This document shows, one piece after another, positions 20,518 to 29,232 of a DNA stretch of 64,000 nucleotides. Every line of letters starts with the position of its first letter. Position 1 is the stretch's first letter. The position numbers and the translations under genes are program-made. Below the pieces are notes generated by a model, which did not search any database, was not told the DNA's origin, and saw only the letters and a list, made by a program, of their open reading frames with translations. Source of the stretch: Arthrobacter sp. StoSoilA2 (GTDB lineage: Bacteria; Actinomycetota; Actinomycetes; Actinomycetales; Micrococcaceae); assembly GCF_019977195.1 (NCBI RefSeq), contig NZ_AP024643.1, positions 62,001 through 126,000 on the forward strand. The letters run 5' to 3'.

Positions 20518-21948
20518 TTACTGAAAGGCCTCCAAAACCGCCGCGAGCTGAAGAAGCTGCAGTTCAGAACCGGGTTTACCGATCACCTGGATGCCCATCG
20601 GAAGGCCGCTCGTTGTCACATTGACGGGGATGCTGATCGCCGGCAATCCACACACATTGACCATGGAGGACCAAGGCGCGTACTCGCATTGTCTTCTGTA
20701 ATCCTCGTCTGCGTCGCCCGCCCATTCGCTGGGCCAGGGCTCACTGCTGTGGCCGCCGCCCGTGAACCAGCCGATCGGGCGTGGTGTCTGAGCCAGCGTG
20801 GGCATGAGGATGACGTCCCACTGCGCATATTGCGCGATCGTGTCGTGCTCGAACTGCCGCAGGAAAACGAGGGCCTCATTGACCTTCAACGCGCTGCGCT
20901 GCTGCGCACGACGACGGAACGTCCGGGTGAGCGGGGTCAGGAGCGCCTCGCGCTGGGGTGCTATCCGGGCGCTCCCGACGCCGGCAGTCCAGGCTGCGGT
21001 GAACGCCTCCGGGTAGCGGTTGTCGTAGCGGATCTCCGCTTCCGCGACGCGGTGGCCGGCCTCTTCAAGCAGCTTGATTCCCCGCGCAAGGCCGTCCAAT
21101 GCTTCCTGTTCCACCTCGAAAGGGAAGACTCCGGCCCACGGGCTATCCAGGCTCACGCCCACTTTCAGTGGCGTTGGCGCTTGGCCAACGTTGGCGAGAT
21201 AACCGCCGTCGGGCGCTTGTTCGCGGGGGACCAGCGCGTCCATCAGCAGGGCAGCGTCCGCCGCCGTACGTGCCAGCGGTCCGGCGACCACCAATTTAGC
21301 TGCGTCACCCGCGTTTGCTCCGGATGGCACCATGCCGCGCCCCGGCTTGAGCCCCACCAGGCCACAGGCGCCTGCCGGAATCCGAATGGAACCGCCGCCG
21401 TCCGTCCCGGGAGCGAAAGGAACCATGCCAGCCGCCACGGCCGCTGCGCTTCCGCCCGAAGACCCTCCGGAACTTCGGCTTAAGGAGTGGGGATTGCGCG
21501 ACGGCGGTGCGATGCGGTTTTCGCTGTACGCGGTGAGCCCGAACTCCGGAACCTGGGTTTTGCCCAGCGAGATGACGCCTTGGCCCTTCAGGGTGGCTGC
21601 GAGGGCGCCATCCTCAGGTGCGGGTTTGTGCTCCAGGGCGGCGCTGCCGTGGGTGGTGGGAACGCCGGCTACGTCCGTGAGGTCTTTGAAAGCGAGGGGC
21701 ATGCCGTGCAGGAGGGGCAACTCGGAAAGGCGGTGCGCGCGGGAGAGCTGCGCGTGCAGGTTGTCCGCCGTGCCGGCGTCGGCCATCGCTTGCTCTGCGG
21801 TAATGGTAATGAAGGCGCCCAAGTGCCTGTTGCGGGCCTCGATGACGGACAGGAAATGGCCGGTGGCGTCCCTTGCCGACAGCTCGCCGGTCGCGAGGGC
21901 ATCCCGAAGCGCCACAGCGTTGAGGGCCTGCAGGGAAAGATCAACCAA
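20518..21948 (-). CDS. Amidase (amidase-signature family)
   Basis: A 476-residue amidase-signature hydrolase with the Ser-cisSer-Lys triad. Lys is in MPLAFKDLTDVAGVPTTHGS near residue 85, and the glycine/serine-rich block RSSGGSSGGSAAAVAAG near 150-166 holds the cis-Ser, followed by GTDGGGSIRIPAGACGLVGLKP with the nucleophile. The most likely start is TTG 21948, which overlaps the stop of the peptidase E gene (TTGGTTGA); no ATG gives a better N-terminus. It is not a gatA, since gatB and gatC are absent. Substrate is some amide or peptide amide; the neighbouring peptidase E and POT transporter favour peptides. Confidence 0.88.
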   Translation of the reverse strand: MVDLSLQALNAVALRDALATGELSARDATGHFLSVIEARNRHLGAFITITAEQAMADAGTADNLHAQLSRAHRLSELPLLHGMPLAFKDLTDVAGVPTTHGSAALEHKPAPEDGALAATLKGQGVISLGKTQVPEFGLTAYSENRIAPPSRNPHSLSRSSGGSSGGSAAAVAAGMVPFAPGTDGGGSIRIPAGACGLVGLKPGRGMVPSGANAGDAAKLVVAGPLARTAADAALLMDALVPREQAPDGGYLANVGQAPTPLKVGVSLDSPWAGVFPFEVEQEALDGLARGIKLLEEAGHRVAEAEIRYDNRYPEAFTAAWTAGVGSARIAPQREALLTPLTRTFRRRAQQRSALKVNEALVFLRQFEHDTIAQYAQWDVILMPTLAQTPRPIGWFTGGGHSSEPWPSEWAGDADEDYRRQCEYAPWSSMVNVCGLPAISIPVNVTTSGLPMGIQVIGKPGSELQLLQLAAVLEAFQ

Positions 21949-22684
21949 GGAAACGAGACTCCAACCGTTCCTCCACAGCGATGGCGTCCACGCTCTCACC
22001 AGCACCTGCAGTGACCCGGAAAGCGGCCTTGTTCTTGACTTCGGACACCACCTCCACCAGCTCGGTGCCGTGGTAAACCAGCCCCACGCCGTCGTCCGTG
22101 CAATGCGCCTCTCCCAGCGTGCCGTTGGCCACGAGCTTGTGGATGGCAGGAGCGCGGCGGGGTTCGGAGTCATAGTGGACGCCGTTGGCGTAGGGAAGGA
22201 AGCCAAGCGCATTCGTAACCGGCTGCAATTCAGGGCCGAAGGAATCCGTCACGCCGCTCTTGAACCAACAGATGGAACCCGCGGAAACCCCGGCCAGGAC
22301 CACGCCGCTTTCCCAGGCCTTCCGCAAAATGCCATCGAGGCCGTGTGCCCGCCATACGGCAAGCAGGTTGACCACCGAACCACCGTGGACCCACACCACG
22401 TCCTGCTCCAAAAGATGAGCTTCAGGGTCCTCAATATTGGGCATGGTGAAGAGATTGAGATGAGCGAAATCAAACCCGGCAATGCGGGCTGCCTGATCCA
22501 TCTCTGCCGCCCACCAGCGTTGGTCACCTGATGCAGTACCGATGTGGGTCACGCGGGGTGCGCGCCCACTCACCCCGGACAGCTCCACGGCGTAGTGCAT
22601 GAGGTGGTCGAACTCGATGCGGGTCCGGCTGCCAGGCTTGTAACCGCCGGATGTTGCGAGGATGGTGGGTTGGCCAGCCGCCAT
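21941..22684 (-). CDS. Peptidase E-like serine peptidase (S51 family)
   Basis: A 247-residue protein with the class I glutamine-amidotransferase-like fold of S51 peptidases (dipeptidase E, cyanophycinase relatives). ATG 22684 follows TAGGAGC. It begins MAAGQPTILATSGGY. The nucleophile elbow is LAGVSAGSICWF with Ser134, preceded by VWVHGGSVVNLL, the usual oxyanion strand. E. coli PepE cleaves Asp-X dipeptides; specificity here is not known. It overlaps the amidase start by eight bases, so the two are coupled. Confidence 0.87.
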   Translation of the reverse strand: MAAGQPTILATSGGYKPGSRTRIEFDHLMHYAVELSGVSGRAPRVTHIGTASGDQRWWAAEMDQAARIAGFDFAHLNLFTMPNIEDPEAHLLEQDVVWVHGGSVVNLLAVWRAHGLDGILRKAWESGVVLAGVSAGSICWFKSGVTDSFGPELQPVTNALGFLPYANGVHYDSEPRRAPAIHKLVANGTLGEAHCTDDGVGLVYHGTELVEVVSEVKNKAAFRVTAGAGESVDAIAVEERLESRFLG

Positions 22685-22825
22685 GGTCCTGCTCCTAACA
22701 GCCGATTCAACGGAGTCTCTGCGTCCCAGTCTTAGTGCCGCAACCGCGGGGCGCAAGCGACGTCCCGCTTCGCGGCTGCTGCGACTAGGCTGGATGATGA
22801 TCTGAATCGATGGGAAGGAACCGCC

Positions 22826-23152
22826 ATGAGCGACTTCGAAACCGTGCCTGTGGGCGATATTCCGGCTGATGCCAGCATCCTGGACGTTCGCGAGGACTAT
22901 GAATGGGTTGCCGGACACGTTGAGGGCGCACGGCATATCCCTATGGACCAACTGCCGGCCCGCTTGGATGAACTTGATCCCGATGACGACCTCTTCGTCA
23001 TCTGCCGTACCGGTGGCCGTTCCTTCCGCGTAGTCCAGTGGCTGGTGGGCCAGGGCTACTCTGCCGTGAACGTGGCCGGTGGGATGGACATGTGGTTCGA
23101 AGCCGGCCGGCCAATGGTGTCGGACAACGGTCTCAAGCCAGTGGTTCTCTAA
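22826..23152 (+). CDS. Rhodanese-like single-domain protein
   Basis: A 108-residue rhodanese domain. LDVREDYEWVAGHVEGARHIPM is the canonical first half. The active Cys is C60 in FVICRTGGRS, a six-residue loop typical of sulfurtransferases rather than Cdc25-like phosphatases. ATG 22826 is behind GGGAAGGAA. It is a cytoplasmic sulfane-sulfur carrier by family knowledge; the specific acceptor is unknown. It is divergent from peptidase E. Confidence 0.92.
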   Translation: MSDFETVPVGDIPADASILDVREDYEWVAGHVEGARHIPMDQLPARLDELDPDDDLFVICRTGGRSFRVVQWLVGQGYSAVNVAGGMDMWFEAGRPMVSDNGLKPVVL

Positions 23153-23197
23153 CCTTCGGCAGCCCGACCCGCGCATATAACCAGCAAGGAATATTCA

Positions 23198-24127
23198 ATG
23201 TCAGCACCGACCTATACGTTCCTGGGCCCTGAGGGAACGTTCACGGAGACCGCCCTCATGCAGGTCCCTGGTGCCGCTGATGCCTCCCGCATTCCTTGCA
23301 CCAACGTAAACACGGCCCTCGAGCGGGTTCGCAACGGTGAGGCGGACGCTGCCATGGTTCCCATCGAAAACTCGGTGGAGGGTGGCGTGACTGCGACCCT
23401 GGATGCCATTGCCACCGGCCCAGAGCTCCGGATCATCCGCGAGGCCCTGGTGCCTATCACGTTCGTGCTCGTGGCGAGGCCCGGCGTCGTGCTTGCCAAC
23501 ATAAAGCGCATCTCCACACACGGCCACGCATGGGCCCAATGCCGCCTCTGGGTGGAGGAAAATATTCCGAACGCGGATTACGTCCCCGGTTCCTCTACCG
23601 CGGCAGCGGCCATGGGCCTCCTGGAAGGAGACGCCCATTACGACGCCGCCATTTGCGCCCCGTTGATTGCGGGGGAGCAGCCTGGGCTTAACGTTCTGGC
23701 CGAAAACATCGGCGACAACCCGGATGCAGTCACCCGCTTTATCCTGGTGAGCCGTCCAGGTCCCTTGCCCGAACGCACGGGTGCGGATAAGACAACGGTT
23801 GTTGTCCCGCTGCCGGAGGACCACCCCGGTGCCCTCATGGAAATCCTTGACCAGTTCGCTTCGCGGGGGGTCAACCTGAGCCGGATCGAATCACGCCCCA
23901 CCGGCCAGTACCTTGGCCACTACTTCTTCAGCATCGATGCCGACGGTCATGCGTCGGATTCCCGTGTTGCTGATGCCTTGGCGGGCCTCCACAGAATCAG
24001 CCCGGCAACCCGTTTCCTTGGCTCATACGCGCGCGCCGACAAGCAGGCTGCCGTGGTTGCCCCACATACTTCGGACGCTGCCTTTGCCTCCGCTCATGCG
24101 TGGGTCCAATCGATTCTTAAGGGCTAG
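23198..24127 (+). CDS. pheA: Prephenate dehydratase
   Basis: A 309-residue monofunctional prephenate dehydratase that makes phenylpyruvate for phenylalanine. It begins YTFLGPEGTFTETAL and has IPIENSVEGGV-type sequence (MVPIENSVEGGVT near 47-59). The catalytic TRF motif is in NPDAVTRFILVSR near 170-182. The C-terminal ACT domain (about 195-280) carries PGALMEILDQFASRG and LSRIESRP, the GALV and ESRP motifs for phenylalanine feedback binding. There is no chorismate mutase domain. ATG 23198 follows AGCAAGGAA. Confidence 0.95.
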   Translation: MSAPTYTFLGPEGTFTETALMQVPGAADASRIPCTNVNTALERVRNGEADAAMVPIENSVEGGVTATLDAIATGPELRIIREALVPITFVLVARPGVVLANIKRISTHGHAWAQCRLWVEENIPNADYVPGSSTAAAAMGLLEGDAHYDAAICAPLIAGEQPGLNVLAENIGDNPDAVTRFILVSRPGPLPERTGADKTTVVVPLPEDHPGALMEILDQFASRGVNLSRIESRPTGQYLGHYFFSIDADGHASDSRVADALAGLHRISPATRFLGSYARADKQAAVVAPHTSDAAFASAHAWVQSILKG

Positions 24128-24246
24128 GCTGCGCTGGGTCCAGCGCTAAATAATTGAACCTTCAACCCCTTTCGCGTTGATGCAACTGTGCGTATGCTTG
24201 CCTGATCCATAAACGATGGATGAATGCCCAAAAGAAGGGAGCGGTC

Positions 24247-24477
24247 ATGTCTGTCCACCGGGATGACAAAGACGGCCAAGGCATGATCGTCAATCCCAAG
24301 CCTTCCGGCGAGAACAAGGACGACTGGGACGGCGACGAAGCTGACCGCGCGGATCGACTCCGTTTTGAAGAAGAACAAGCGATGATCCGTGAGCAGGCCG
24401 AGGCACGGGCCGCGGCGAAGGCGGCGGCCGAAGCAGCCGCAGCAAATGCGGCCCAACCCGAAAAGGGTGCAGTCTAG
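24247..24477 (+). CDS. Small hypothetical charged protein, Ala-rich helix
   Basis: A 76-residue soluble protein. ATG 24247 is preceded by GAAGGGAG. Residues 1-35 are rich in Asp, Lys and Gly (NKDDWDGDEAD). Residues 36-72 are a continuous Glu/Ala helix (FEEEQAMIREQAEARAAAK) likely to form a coiled coil. It was not assigned to any named family. Its stop overlaps that of the convergent diacylglycerol kinase gene by a few bases. Confidence 0.65.
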   Translation: MSVHRDDKDGQGMIVNPKPSGENKDDWDGDEADRADRLRFEEEQAMIREQAEARAAAKAAAEAAAANAAQPEKGAV

Positions 24478-25535
24478 AGGGTTTGAGCTTTCGGTACCCG
24501 CACCAATAGCGAACCCGGCTGGACCTGGACGGTGACCTCCGTGGCCTCGCCCGCGGGGTCGCCGTCGAGTTGAGTCGCCATGGGTTCCTGGCTGCGGATG
24601 GTGACCTTGCCGGAGCGATAGAAATTCATCACCGGCAAATTCCGTTTGTGCTTGAACAGGATCTTCGCGTACATCGCGATCCATCCGAACGCGCTGCGCG
24701 GGCTCATGACGACGATGTCCAGCATGCCGTCGTCGATCATGGCTTCCGGAATGAAATCGATGCCGCCAGGAATCAGGCCGCAATTGGCGAAAAGCACACT
24801 CCGGATTTTCCGGGCCTGTTCCGGCTGGTCATCCATGGTGATGGTGACACGCTTGCGGCGGCCGGGCAGATGCCGGACTCCGGCCTCTGTATAGGCCAGC
24901 CAACCCACGGTCTTCTTCAGGTCTTCCTTGGTATCTCCCACAACCTCGGCGTCCAGGCCCATACCGGCGATCACAAGGAATGTATGGGTGGACGATTCTC
25001 CCGTAATGCCGTTGTCTATGGCCATGCTTGCGGTATCAATAAAGCGCTGGTGCCCAAAGAGGGCGATCTGGATGCAGTCGGCGATGTCGGTGACGTCCAG
25101 TTCGACGTTGCGGGCCAGAAGGTTGCCGGTGCCCAGCGGAATGAGGCCCATCGCCACGCCTTTATGCGCCAGCGACTCAGCCACCACACGCACTGTACCG
25201 TCGCCGCCGCACGCAAGAACGACGTCGGCCCCGTACTCCAGCGCTTGGCGCGACTGCCCGTAACCAGGGTCTTCCACAGTGGTTTCAAAGAACTTCGGGC
25301 TGTCCCAACCGGCGAGGTCGCAGGCGTCGATAATCGCTTGGCGGGCCTCGAGCGACTTGTTTTTCACCGGGTTGAGGATCACCGCAACCTTCTGGTGCCC
25401 TGGCTCCGGCTTGTGGGTGTCCTCCCGAACCGCGCTCCTGATGTGACGGGCTCTCAACCGGCGCACACCCCACCAACTGGAGACGGCAAACGCCACGCCC
25501 CCAGCGAGAATCACGTACAGGATCCAGTCGCTCAT
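24474..25535 (-). CDS. Diacylglycerol kinase-family lipid kinase
   Basis: A 353-residue kinase. Residues 1-23 are a single N-terminal membrane anchor (ILYVILAGGVAFAVSSWWG). The DAGK catalytic domain starts near residue 48 with VAVILNPVKNKS. The nucleotide motif is LACGGDGTVRVVAESL near 106-121, followed by GLIPLGTGNLLARN near 129-142. The C-terminal beta-sandwich ends near 345. Homologues phosphorylate diacylglycerol or related lipids at the membrane and recycle it to phosphatidate. It is divergent from serS with 55 bases between starts. Confidence 0.92.
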   Translation of the reverse strand: MSDWILYVILAGGVAFAVSSWWGVRRLRARHIRSAVREDTHKPEPGHQKVAVILNPVKNKSLEARQAIIDACDLAGWDSPKFFETTVEDPGYGQSRQALEYGADVVLACGGDGTVRVVAESLAHKGVAMGLIPLGTGNLLARNVELDVTDIADCIQIALFGHQRFIDTASMAIDNGITGESSTHTFLVIAGMGLDAEVVGDTKEDLKKTVGWLAYTEAGVRHLPGRRKRVTITMDDQPEQARKIRSVLFANCGLIPGGIDFIPEAMIDDGMLDIVVMSPRSAFGWIAMYAKILFKHKRNLPVMNFYRSGKVTIRSQEPMATQLDGDPAGEATEVTVQVQPGSLLVRVPKAQTL

Positions 25536-25590
25536 GGTGCTCCAACACTATCGTCCTGGGCGTGCACCGCAGATTCGATACTCTTGTGTG

Positions 25591-26871
25591 GTGATCGACG
25601 TAAAAGACCTCAGCGAAAATCCGGACAAGTTCCGTGCCAGCCAGCGCGCCCGTGGCGCCGACGAGTCTGTTGTGGACGCGATCATCTCCGCAGATTCCGA
25701 TCGCCGTGCGGCGCTTATCCGCCATGAAACCCTCCGCGCCGAGCAGAACGCCTTCGGCAAGAAGGTTGCCCAGGCAAAGGGCGAGGAAAAGCAGGCCCTG
25801 CTGGCCGAGGTCAAGGAACTGGCCAACTCGGTGAAGGCCGCTTCCGCTGAAGCTGCTGCCGCCCAGGCCAAGCAGGAAGAGCTGCTCCGCGCCATCCCCA
25901 ATCTGATCGTCGATGGCGTTCCCGAGGGCGGCGAGGACGACTACGTTGTGGTCAAGACGGTGGGCACGCCGCGCGAATTCACGGATTTCGAGCCGAAGGA
26001 CCACTTGGAAATCGGCGAACTGATCGGCGCGATCGACATGGAACGCGGCGCCAAGGTCTCGGGCGCGCGCTTCTACTTCCTGCGTGGCGTGGGTGCCCGC
26101 TTGGAAATGGCGCTGCTGCAGATGGCCATGGACCAGGCGATCGAGGCTGGTTTCGTCCCGATGATCACCCCCACCTTGGTGCGTCCGGAGACCATGCAGG
26201 GCACCGGGTTCGATGTCAAGCACGACGCCGAGATCTACCGTCTCGCTGAAGACGACCTTTACCTTGTGGGAACCTCGGAGGTGGCCCTCGCCGGCTACCA
26301 CGCGGACGAGATCCTGGACCTCTCTTCCGGTCCCATCCGCTACGCCGGCCAAAGCTCCTGCTACCGCCGCGAGGCCGGTTCGCACGGCAAGGACACCCGC
26401 GGCATCATCCGCGTACACCAGTTCAACAAAGTGGAGATGTTCATCTACACCACGGTTGAAGAAGCAGCCGCGGAACACGAACGCCTGCTCGCTTGGGAAG
26501 AGGAAATGCTGGCCAAGTGCGAGCTTCCCTACCGGGTGATCGACACAGCTGCGGGCGACCTCGGCATGTCCGCTGCCCGCAAGTTCGATTGCGAAGCCTG
26601 GGTTCCCACCCAAAATGCCTACCGTGAGCTCACGTCCACCTCCAACTGCACCACGTTCCAGGCCCGCCGCCTCAACATCCGCGAACGCGTGATCAACGAG
26701 GAAGGCGTCGCCAAGGGCACCCGTGCCGTGGCCACCCTGAACGGCACCCTGGCCACCACCCGCTGGATCGTGGCCCTGTTGGAGCACCACCAGAACCCGG
26801 ACGGCTCGGTCAACGTTCCCAAGGCCCTGCAGAAGTACCTTGGCGGGCTTGAGGTTTTGCCGGTCCTGTAG
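25591..26871 (+). CDS. serS: Seryl-tRNA synthetase
   Basis: A 426-residue class II aminoacyl-tRNA synthetase that charges tRNA-Ser and tRNA-Sec. Residues 1-105 form the long coiled-coil arm. Motif 2 is in SSCYRREAGSHGKDTRG near 258-274, and motif 3 near 370-395 (NGTLATTRWIVALLEHH). The Ser pocket TSEVAL is present. GTG 25591 gives the standard N-terminus VIDVKDLSENPD. No Shine-Dalgarno precedes it; instead GATACT lies nine bases upstream, suggesting a leaderless transcript. Confidence 0.96.
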   Translation: MIDVKDLSENPDKFRASQRARGADESVVDAIISADSDRRAALIRHETLRAEQNAFGKKVAQAKGEEKQALLAEVKELANSVKAASAEAAAAQAKQEELLRAIPNLIVDGVPEGGEDDYVVVKTVGTPREFTDFEPKDHLEIGELIGAIDMERGAKVSGARFYFLRGVGARLEMALLQMAMDQAIEAGFVPMITPTLVRPETMQGTGFDVKHDAEIYRLAEDDLYLVGTSEVALAGYHADEILDLSSGPIRYAGQSSCYRREAGSHGKDTRGIIRVHQFNKVEMFIYTTVEEAAAEHERLLAWEEEMLAKCELPYRVIDTAAGDLGMSAARKFDCEAWVPTQNAYRELTSTSNCTTFQARRLNIRERVINEEGVAKGTRAVATLNGTLATTRWIVALLEHHQNPDGSVNVPKALQKYLGGLEVLPVL

Positions 26872-26979
26872 GTTTCGGCGCGGAATTGATGGGGCGGCCC
26901 GGAGTGTTCACGCGGCGTTAATCCCTCGCTGTGTCCTCGGTCCTAGTGCGGTGTCAGAGGTGTCTGCTCTACTGGAACC

Positions 26980-27825
26980 ATGACTATTTTGACTGACACT
27001 CCAGTTGCTGGCATCGATGACCAGCCAAATGACAACAACAAACTCATGATCGCATTGGACGTTGACGGTACGCTCGTGGACCACGATGGCCACATGTCCC
27101 CAGAGGTTAGGGCGGCCGCACAGGCGGTGGTCGCGAGCGGGCATGACGTCATGATCGCCACCGGCCGGTCGCTGAATGCCACCTTGCCCATCATCGGGCA
27201 AATCGGCTTGGAACGTGGCTACGCGGTGTGCTGCAACGGCGGCGTTACTCTCCGGCTGGATCCCACCCTTGAAACCGGCTATGAGATCATCCACAAGGCA
27301 ACGTTCGATCCCGCTCCGGCGCTGAAGGCCCTGCGCGAACGCCTGCCCAACGCGAAGTACGCGCTGGAGGATGAAGACGGGAACTTCCTCTCCACGGAGC
27401 GTTTCCAGGATGCCAGCTTTGGCGTCGAGGCAATCGGCGTGGACTTCCAGACCATGTTGGAGGCCACGGCGGTACGCGTGGTGGTCTTCAGCAGCGACAA
27501 CACTTCTGACGACTTCAATCACGCCATCCGCCACATCGGCCTTTCCGGCGTGACGTACTCGGTTGGCTGGACTGCGTGGCTGGACATTGCCGCGGAGGGC
27601 GTGACCAAGGCCAGTGCGCTTGAGGCCCTGCGCAAGAGGATCGGCACGGAACAGGCCAACACGGTGGCGGTGGGCGATGGCCGCAACGACATCGAGATGC
27701 TCACATGGGCCGGCAGGGGAGTGGCCATGGGCCAGGCTCCCGAGGAAGTGATCGCCGTTGCGGATGAGGTCACCGCGTCAGTATTCGACGACGGCGCCGC
27801 CCTGGTTCTGCGCAGCCTGCTGTAA
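26980..27825 (+). CDS. HAD-superfamily (Cof-type) phosphatase
   Basis: A 281-residue HAD hydrolase of the Cof/IIB subfamily. Motif I is ALDVDGTLVDHDG near 24-36, motif II the ATGRS segment near 61-66, motif III K207 region, and motif IV VAVGDGRNDIEML near 228-240. A large C2-type cap lies between motifs II and III. Relatives dephosphorylate sugar phosphates, flavin or PLP precursors. Exact substrate cannot be read off. ATG 26980 has only GGAACC upstream. Confidence 0.9.
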   Translation: MTILTDTPVAGIDDQPNDNNKLMIALDVDGTLVDHDGHMSPEVRAAAQAVVASGHDVMIATGRSLNATLPIIGQIGLERGYAVCCNGGVTLRLDPTLETGYEIIHKATFDPAPALKALRERLPNAKYALEDEDGNFLSTERFQDASFGVEAIGVDFQTMLEATAVRVVVFSSDNTSDDFNHAIRHIGLSGVTYSVGWTAWLDIAAEGVTKASALEALRKRIGTEQANTVAVGDGRNDIEMLTWAGRGVAMGQAPEEVIAVADEVTASVFDDGAALVLRSLL

Positions 27826-27858
27826 CAGCCGCACGGCTAAGCCCGGAGGCGGCGCGGG

Positions 27859-28308
27859 CTAGTCCACCCGCCCCCGCCAGGCACCGGTTTCGTGGCCGCG
27901 GTCCTCGATGAATTCCTTGAATTTGTCCAGGTCCGCGGCCACCTGCATTTCGTCGGCGGAGAGCGCGGCTCCGGCCTTCTCCACGAATCCTTCGGGCTCC
28001 CATTCGAGTGTCACGTTGACGCCGCAGTGCTGGGGTCCGAGGCTGTCGAAGCGGACTGTGCCGGCGTTGCGCGGTGCGTCGATGCTCTCCCACGCAATGA
28101 CTGTGTCCGGAACTTGTTGGGTGATGCGGGCATCGTATTCGCGCCGGACTCCGCCGACCTTGGTTGAGAAGTGCAGCGTTGAATCGTTGATCTGGCGGAC
28201 ATTCTCCACGCCGCTCATGAACTCGGGAAACTTTTCGAACTGGGTCCACTGGTTGTAGGCGACCGAAACCGGTACCTCTACCTCGATGGCCTTCGTGACG
28301 GTTTGCAT
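27859..28308 (-). CDS. SRPBCC (START-like) family protein
   Basis: A 149-residue helix-grip protein of the polyketide cyclase/YndB-like SRPBCC superfamily. It begins MQTVTKAIEVEVPVSVAYNQWTQ style and has FEKFPEFMSGVENVRQ near 25-40 and DTVIAWESIDAPRNAGTVRF near 68-87, the usual hydrophobic-cavity strands. ATG 28308 was preferred over GTG 28317 because GAGGTG is then six bases away. The C-terminus (LDKFKEFIEDRGHETGAWRG) matches the group often found with stress and general-response genes. Ligand unknown. Confidence 0.85.
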   Translation of the reverse strand: MQTVTKAIEVEVPVSVAYNQWTQFEKFPEFMSGVENVRQINDSTLHFSTKVGGVRREYDARITQQVPDTVIAWESIDAPRNAGTVRFDSLGPQHCGVNVTLEWEPEGFVEKAGAALSADEMQVAADLDKFKEFIEDRGHETGAWRGRVD

Positions 28309-28349
28309 CAGTGACACCTCGCTGTGGATTGTTGTGGTTTTGGTGGGGG

Positions 28350-29090
28350 TTAAGTGAAATGGGTTTGAACAGGGCCGCCACCGGCTGAGTCGACAATTGC
28401 CTGTGCAACGTCCCGGAGCTTGACGTTCCGGTTACTGGAGGCCTTTTTGATGAGCTCAACCGCTTCAGCTTGGCTGCACCTGTTTTGGGCGATGATGATG
28501 CCTGTGGCTACGTCGATGACTGTCCGGGATGCCATGGCGGCACGAAGGTTGGCGGCGGTTTGGCTGTGCTGCGCAATCAGCACGGCCAGTTGCAGGCCCT
28601 TGGATGCCTGCTGAACATAATCGGTGGCCCGTTGAACGGCGGCCTGGTCGAAGCCGCTGGGGCGTTCGGAGTAGAGGTTCAAGCCTGCCCGTGCGGTGTC
28701 ATCCGTGAGCGGGAAAGGAACGGCGAGGACAGAATGAACACCGTTCGCCAGGGCTAGCTCGTTGTACTCAGGCCAAGTGTTGTCTTTTTCGAAGTCCGGA
28801 ACATGCACTAGTGTGCCTTCCCTGCAGCAATGGACACATGGGCCGTCGGCGTACTGGTACTGGAGTTCGTCGAGCATCTGCGCCCGTTCGCTGCTGCTTG
28901 CCACTGTGGCCGCGGCCCGATGCCGAAGCAGCGTGATGCCACAAAATACTTCGTTGTCAGGTTTGGTGAACATGGCCGCTGAGTGGCGTGCCAGCTCGGC
29001 CAGGAAGGCCTCCACGTCCGGTGTATCCAGAAGCAGGTCCTGGATTTCGGCTGCTACAAGATGCGGTTCGGTGAGTTGTTGGTTTTCCAC
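28350..29090 (-). CDS. GAF and ANTAR domain protein (RNA-binding antiterminator type)
   Basis: A 246-residue regulator. Residues about 20-165 form a GAF domain (FLAELARHSAAMF, LQYQYADGPCVHCCREG, VHSVLAVPFPL). Residues about 180-240 form an ANTAR domain: NLRAAMASRTVIDVATGIIIAQ, CSQAEAVELIKKASSNRN. ANTAR domains bind RNA hairpins and prevent termination. The vicinal Cys pair in PCVHCC may sense redox or metal. GTG 29090 with GGAG at six bases is the best start. It diverges from the sigma-factor gene, and a GGGTAT box lies 49 bases upstream. Confidence 0.87.
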   Translation of the reverse strand: MENQQLTEPHLVAAEIQDLLLDTPDVEAFLAELARHSAAMFTKPDNEVFCGITLLRHRAAATVASSSERAQMLDELQYQYADGPCVHCCREGTLVHVPDFEKDNTWPEYNELALANGVHSVLAVPFPLTDDTARAGLNLYSERPSGFDQAAVQRATDYVQQASKGLQLAVLIAQHSQTAANLRAAMASRTVIDVATGIIIAQNRCSQAEAVELIKKASSNRNVKLRDVAQAIVDSAGGGPVQTHFT

Positions 29091-29138
29091 GTGGATCTCC
29101 GATCCCTGGAGGAGGCTACCCTTCGAGCGTAGTCCTGA

Positions 29139-29144
29139 ATACCC
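29139..29144 (-). promoter_or_regulatory. Candidate SigF/SigB-type -10 box for the GAF-ANTAR gene
   Basis: Read on the minus strand, GGGTAT occurs at 29144-29139, 49 bases upstream of the GTG. It equals the -10 consensus of SigB/SigF-type sigma factors, one of which is encoded just across the gap. A good -35 GTTT at the right spacing was not found, so this is weak. Confidence 0.3.
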
Positions 29145-29232
29145 GTTGAAAGCTAATAGTAAGTGTGCTTCTCTTTTTAAGGAGTCTTGCCGTGGGCTCA
29201 CCCACTCCAGCAGGTCTAAGGATTGAAGCCAC

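Noticed and set aside
20518..21948. Calling the amidase gatA
   Set aside because: gatB and gatC are absent and the neighbours suit peptide or amide use.
24130..24146. GCGCTGG-GT-CCAGCGC hairpin after pheA as terminator
   Set aside because: Loop of two bases and short stem; no T tract. It may contribute but is not clearly a terminator.
25285..26790. Long open frame antisense to serS
   Set aside because: It is the reverse complement of a strongly conserved synthetase gene, lacks a ribosome site and has His/Arg/Gly-rich shadow composition.
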